Positions 13,550 to 16,752 of a stretch of 16,752 nucleotides of DNA are shown in pieces (position 1 is the stretch's first letter; every line of letters begins with the position of its first letter). A program made the translations under genes and the position numbers. The DNA is from Fimenecus sp052273625. Lineage in GTDB: Bacteria > Bacillota > Clostridia > Oscillospirales > Acutalibacteraceae. The stretch lies in the NCBI GenBank assembly GCA_052273625.1, contig DAVZHW010000039.1, positions 1 to 16,752 of the forward strand. The letters are read 5' to 3'. The notes below the pieces were generated by a model. That model was not told the origin of the DNA and ran no database searches. It worked only from the letters and a program-made list of their open reading frames with translations.

Positions 13550-13564
13550 TAATGATATTCATTA
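13550..13564. promoter_or_regulatory. Fur-box-like palindrome between divergent -35 elements
   Basis: TAATGATATTCATTA is a perfect palindrome around one base. Extended to 13548-13566 it matches the classical 19-base Fur box at 15 of 19 positions, counted by hand. It lies seven bases from the minus-strand -35 and nine bases from the plus-strand -35, so one bound dimer could affect both promoters. AT-rich DNA gives such matches by chance, so the regulator is unproven. Confidence 0.4.
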
Positions 13565-13573
13565 AATTTTTGA

Positions 13574-13602
13574 TTGTAATGACAGATAATATATGTTAAG
13601 AT
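13574..13602 (+). promoter_or_regulatory. Candidate sigma-A promoter for lacZ
   Basis: TTGTAA (13574-13579), a 17-base spacer and TAAGAT (13597-13602). The predicted start is near 13609, giving a leader of about 25 bases with AGGAGG at 13620-13625, eight bases before the ATG. Confidence 0.65.
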
Positions 13603-13633
13603 TAAATAAGCAGTATATCAGGAGGATTATCTC

Positions 13634-16600
13634 ATGGAATATTCAATTAAAAACAACAATTACAGAGATTTCGACATCTTTGAAATCAACAAATTAAGAC
13701 CGAGAGCGTATGCAATTCCGTTCCGTTCGCTCAAGAAATTGAAAGCAACCGATTGCCTTACGGAAAGATACCAAAGCGATACGGTAACCGTGCTTTCGGG
13801 CGAATGGGATTTCAAATATTATGACAAAATGAGCGTTATGCCCACACATTTCGAGCCTGACAGAGTTCGTTTTGACAAAATTTCCGTTCCGTCAACTTGG
13901 CAGAGAACAGGCTATCGTCCGCCTGTATATCTCAATACAAGATATGAATTTTCTCTATATCCGCCAGAACTTCCCGATGATTTTGCGGTGGGTGTATACA
14001 GAAAGAAGTTTAATATTAAAGACGCTGAAAAGATACATATAATTTCTTTTCTCGGTGTTGCTTCGTGCCTTGACTTGTATGTAAACGGCGAGTTTGTCGG
14101 ATACAGTGAGGGCTCGCACAACTCTGCGGAATTTGATATTTCAGAGTTCCTTGTAAACGGTGAAAACGAGCTTGTTGCCGTTGTTCGCAGATGGTCAACG
14201 GGAACATACCTTGAATGTCAGGATATGTTCAGAGAAAACGGAATTTTCCGTGATGTATTGCTTTATGAATATGACGGCTGTTTTATAAACGACTACGAGA
14301 TAAAAACTAAAAATGTCGGCGGTGCCAATTATGACCTCGACACCTGCGTTGATTTGCACGGCGAATTGGACAACTGCACGGTAAAATTTGAACTTTACGA
14401 TAAAGATAAATGTATTTTATCGGAAGAAAAGCCTGCCGAGCACCATGTTTGCTTTGATTTTTCGAGTTTAAGCGTAACCGAATGGAGTGCCGAAATACCC
14501 TACATATACGAAATGTATATCACTCTTAAAAGAGATAACAAGACTGTCAGCATTATAAGAAACTATACAGGTTTTAAGACCGTTGAAATCATTGCCGATA
14601 TATTCAAATTCAATAAAAAATCAATTAAATTCAAAGGTGTCAACCACCACGACACGCACGAAAAGAACGGATATGTTATGTCCGCCGACGATATTAAGCT
14701 CGACCTTACTCTTATGAAAGAGTTTAATGTCAATGCAATCAGAACTTCACATTATCCGCCGGATCCGATGCTTTTAACACTTGCGGATATTATGGGATTT
14801 TATATTGTTGATGAGGCTGATATTGAAACTCACGGCACAGGAAGTATAGGACCGAATCACCTGTACAAGCCCAATCTCATAAGCAATAATGTTAAATGGG
14901 CAAACAGATATATGGACAGAGTTTGCCGTATGTATTACAGAGACAGAAACCACCCGTCTATCACTATGTGGTCGCTCGGAAACGAATCGGGCGGATATAA
15001 ATGTCAAGATATTTGCTATATGTTCTTAAACGGTATGTGCCCCGAAATCCCCGTTCAATATGAGGGTGCTATCAGAACAAAGCGAGTTGGCTATGATGTT
15101 ATTTCAGAGATGTACACAAGTTCGCAAAACTGCGAAAAGACGGGCAAAAAGGAAAGAGGCAACAAGTATATCGGAAAGCCTTTATTCCTTTGCGAATATT
15201 GTCATGCTATGGGCGTAGGTCCGGGTTGCCTTGAAGATTATTGGGAAGTTTTCTACAAATATAACAATCTTATGGGCGGTTGCATTTGGGAATGGGCAGA
15301 TCACGCTGTATGGCACGATTTGTCAGACCCGAAGAACAAATACGCTTACGAATACACCTATGGCGGTGACCACGAAGAAAAGATGCACGACAACAACTTC
15401 TGCGTTGACGGTCTTATGTATCCCGACAGAACTCCGCACACAGGCGCTTATGAAATGAAAACCGTTTATCGTCCGTTGCGACTTGAGATGATTTCTCCGA
15501 ACAGATTTAAGCTTTGGAATACAAACTCGTTCAAAAGCTCGGGTTATATCACAATTAACTGGGCGCTTATGAAAAACGGTATTGAAACAGAAAGCGGAAC
15601 GCTTGAGCACGATGTTCTTCCGACAGGTTTTGAAATTGTTAAAATCCCCTATTCAAGACCGAGCACAAACGACGATTATCAGCTCAACATTACATATACC
15701 GACGAAACAGGCTTTGAAATAGCTAAAGAGCAATTTATTCTTCAAGATGTTGAAAAAGAATACAAAGTTCCCGAAGCAAAGAAGCTTACCGTTATGGAAA
15801 CAGCTGACAGCGTCGGAATTTCCTTTGAAAACGGCAAGGTTGTATTCAACAAGAAAACAGGCGAGCTTGTAAGCTACACCTTTGATGGAAATGAACTTAT
15901 AAATTCTATGCCCGCAGGCGGAACAAAAGGCTTTTTGCCGAATGTTTACCGTGCGCCGATTGACAATGACTCACACGGTCCGTCTCCGAAATGGAGTGTC
16001 AAGAAGCTCTCGAACGCAAAGCCTAACTTTATGTCACTCTCTTTTGAAAGCGAGGATGACTCGGTTGTTGTGCTTGTAAAATATATGATTGCTTTCAAGA
16101 AGAAAAAGCTTTACAGAAGTGATATTAAATATACAATTTTCGCAGACGGCACTATATCCGTTTTGACAAATCTTGCAAGAGAACCGTTCTCCGATAAAGA
16201 TATTCCGAGATTCGGCGTTACGCTTGAGCTTCCGCCCGAGCTTAAATATGTTGAATACTACGGCAGAGGTGAAAAGGAAAACCTTTGTGACATTAACCGT
16301 CACGCTCTTATCGGCATTTACAAGTCAACGGTTGAAAAAATGCACGAGCCGTATATTTTACCACAGGACAATGGCAACCACGGCGGTACAAAATATCTTA
16401 AAATCACGAACAAGGACGGAAAGGGCGTTGAATTTATCGCTCATCCGAAATTCAGCTTCAGTGTTCACAATTACACTCAGGCTTCACTCGTCAAGGCTCA
16501 ACACAGAGAGGATTTAAAAGACGAAAATACAACCTTTGTTTCAATCGACGGTTTCCACAGAGGCTCCGGTACAAACAGTTGCGGTCCTGACACACTCGAA

Positions 16601-16663
16601 AAATACAGATTTGTTTTTGATTACGAAATCAAGTTCAAATTTACAATTAAACCGATTGTATAA
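13634..16663 (+). CDS. lacZ: Beta-galactosidase, glycoside hydrolase family 2
   Basis: Hydrolyses terminal beta-galactosides such as lactose. The 1009 residues are close to the 1024 of E. coli LacZ, and all domains appear present: N-terminal sugar-binding jelly roll (about 50-220), two Ig-like domains flanking the TIM barrel (about 335-630), and the C-terminal beta-sandwich 'small chain' domain (about 730-1005). Catalytic residues are intact: acid/base Glu451 in WSLGNESG and nucleophile Glu521 in FLCEYCHAMG. Other landmarks are GVNHHDTH, RTSHYPPDP, DEADIETHG and GGCIWEWADHAV. There is no signal peptide, so it acts in the cytoplasm. It is the only plus-strand gene here and is transcribed divergently from the Crp/ABC operon. 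No transporter or repressor for lactose is adjacent on this side; partners may lie beyond the right edge. Specificity within GH2 is inferred from overall LacZ similarity. Confidence 0.96.
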   Translation: MEYSIKNNNYRDFDIFEINKLRPRAYAIPFRSLKKLKATDCLTERYQSDTVTVLSGEWDFKYYDKMSVMPTHFEPDRVRFDKISVPSTWQRTGYRPPVYLNTRYEFSLYPPELPDDFAVGVYRKKFNIKDAEKIHIISFLGVASCLDLYVNGEFVGYSEGSHNSAEFDISEFLVNGENELVAVVRRWSTGTYLECQDMFRENGIFRDVLLYEYDGCFINDYEIKTKNVGGANYDLDTCVDLHGELDNCTVKFELYDKDKCILSEEKPAEHHVCFDFSSLSVTEWSAEIPYIYEMYITLKRDNKTVSIIRNYTGFKTVEIIADIFKFNKKSIKFKGVNHHDTHEKNGYVMSADDIKLDLTLMKEFNVNAIRTSHYPPDPMLLTLADIMGFYIVDEADIETHGTGSIGPNHLYKPNLISNNVKWANRYMDRVCRMYYRDRNHPSITMWSLGNESGGYKCQDICYMFLNGMCPEIPVQYEGAIRTKRVGYDVISEMYTSSQNCEKTGKKERGNKYIGKPLFLCEYCHAMGVGPGCLEDYWEVFYKYNNLMGGCIWEWADHAVWHDLSDPKNKYAYEYTYGGDHEEKMHDNNFCVDGLMYPDRTPHTGAYEMKTVYRPLRLEMISPNRFKLWNTNSFKSSGYITINWALMKNGIETESGTLEHDVLPTGFEIVKIPYSRPSTNDDYQLNITYTDETGFEIAKEQFILQDVEKEYKVPEAKKLTVMETADSVGISFENGKVVFNKKTGELVSYTFDGNELINSMPAGGTKGFLPNVYRAPIDNDSHGPSPKWSVKKLSNAKPNFMSLSFESEDDSVVVLVKYMIAFKKKKLYRSDIKYTIFADGTISVLTNLAREPFSDKDIPRFGVTLELPPELKYVEYYGRGEKENLCDINRHALIGIYKSTVEKMHEPYILPQDNGNHGGTKYLKITNKDGKGVEFIAHPKFSFSVHNYTQASLVKAQHREDLKDENTTFVSIDGFHRGSGTNSCGPDTLEKYRFVFDYEIKFKFTIKPIV

Positions 16664-16752
16664 TTTAATTGAAAATCAGCAACAAAAAAGAGCTTGAAAG
16701 GCTGAGTGTTCATAAGGCAGTTTTGCTTCAAAACAACATCTTTTTGCACAAT
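16664..16752. other. Short 3' flank of lacZ to the window edge
   Basis: Eighty-nine bases. A small inverted repeat GTTTTG-CTT-CAAAAC (16720-16734) is present but lacks a following T run, so it is not a convincing terminator. A plus-strand frame is open from a TTG at 16669 to the edge (KISNKKELERLSVHKAV...), but no ribosome binding site precedes it. It could be the start of another gene; nothing firmer can be said. Confidence 0.3.

Noticed and set aside
16669..16752. Possible gene start downstream of lacZ from a TTG codon
   Set aside because: The frame is open to the edge but has no ribosome binding site and only 28 codons. The opposite strand is also open, so openness is not evidence.
1..16752. 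CRISPR arrays, tRNA/rRNA genes and insertion sequences
   Set aside because: No regularly spaced repeats, cloverleaf-like sequences, transposase frames or terminal inverted repeats with target duplications were seen on either strand.

Overview
The window looks like a chromosomal segment of a low-to-moderate-GC Firmicute, most likely a gut clostridium of the Ruminococcus/Oscillospiraceae type. Three things suggest this: strong AGGAGG-type ribosome binding sites with AT-rich sigma-A promoters, a greA-lysS pair, and an ftsE-ftsX-M23-S41 cluster. The assignment is inferred from gene content and protein character, not from a search. Thirteen complete genes and one partial gene at the left edge lie on the minus strand; one large gene (lacZ) lies on the plus strand at the right end. 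No tRNA, rRNA, CRISPR array or insertion sequence was seen, and no stretch over 300 bases lacks a gene.

Reading the minus strand from right to left. (1) 13480-10524 is an apparent operon: a Crp/Fnr-family regulator, a lipoprotein substrate-binding protein, a permease and a very short ATPase. Together they form a NitT/TauT-type ABC importer of unknown ligand. (2) 10456-9556 holds two tandem membrane-anchored paralogs that share a C-terminal His/Cys motif. (3) 9341-8253 is a CdaR/PucR-type regulator. (4) 8039-3642 is ftsE, ftsX, a coiled-coil M23 endopeptidase and an S41-family protein, overlapping or tightly spaced. This looks like a cell-division peptidoglycan-hydrolase control unit. (5) 3593-2793 is an unrecognised protein. 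(6) 2734-708 is greA and lysS. (7) 618-163 is a GNAT acetyltransferase whose base composition differs from its neighbours and which is bounded on both sides by hairpins. (8) At the left edge the first two codons of another minus-strand gene are visible. On the plus strand, 13634-16663 is a complete GH2 beta-galactosidase transcribed divergently from the Crp operon.

The strongest unusual signal is in the ftsEX cluster. The M23 enzyme keeps all its metal and catalytic residues, but the adjacent S41 'protease' has lost both members of the Ser-Lys catalytic dyad (Gly303 and Asn328 at those positions), so it is probably a scaffold or regulator. FtsE carries an acidic C-terminal tail of about 105 residues. 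The ftsE leader begins with a terminator-like hairpin right at the predicted transcription start.

Terminator-like hairpins sit just ahead of three genes (ftsE, the 266-aa unknown gene, lysS), and one of them contains the downstream gene's ribosome binding site. The lacZ/crp intergenic region has two well-formed divergent promoters with a Fur-box-like palindrome exactly between their -35 elements and a second palindrome over the crp start site.
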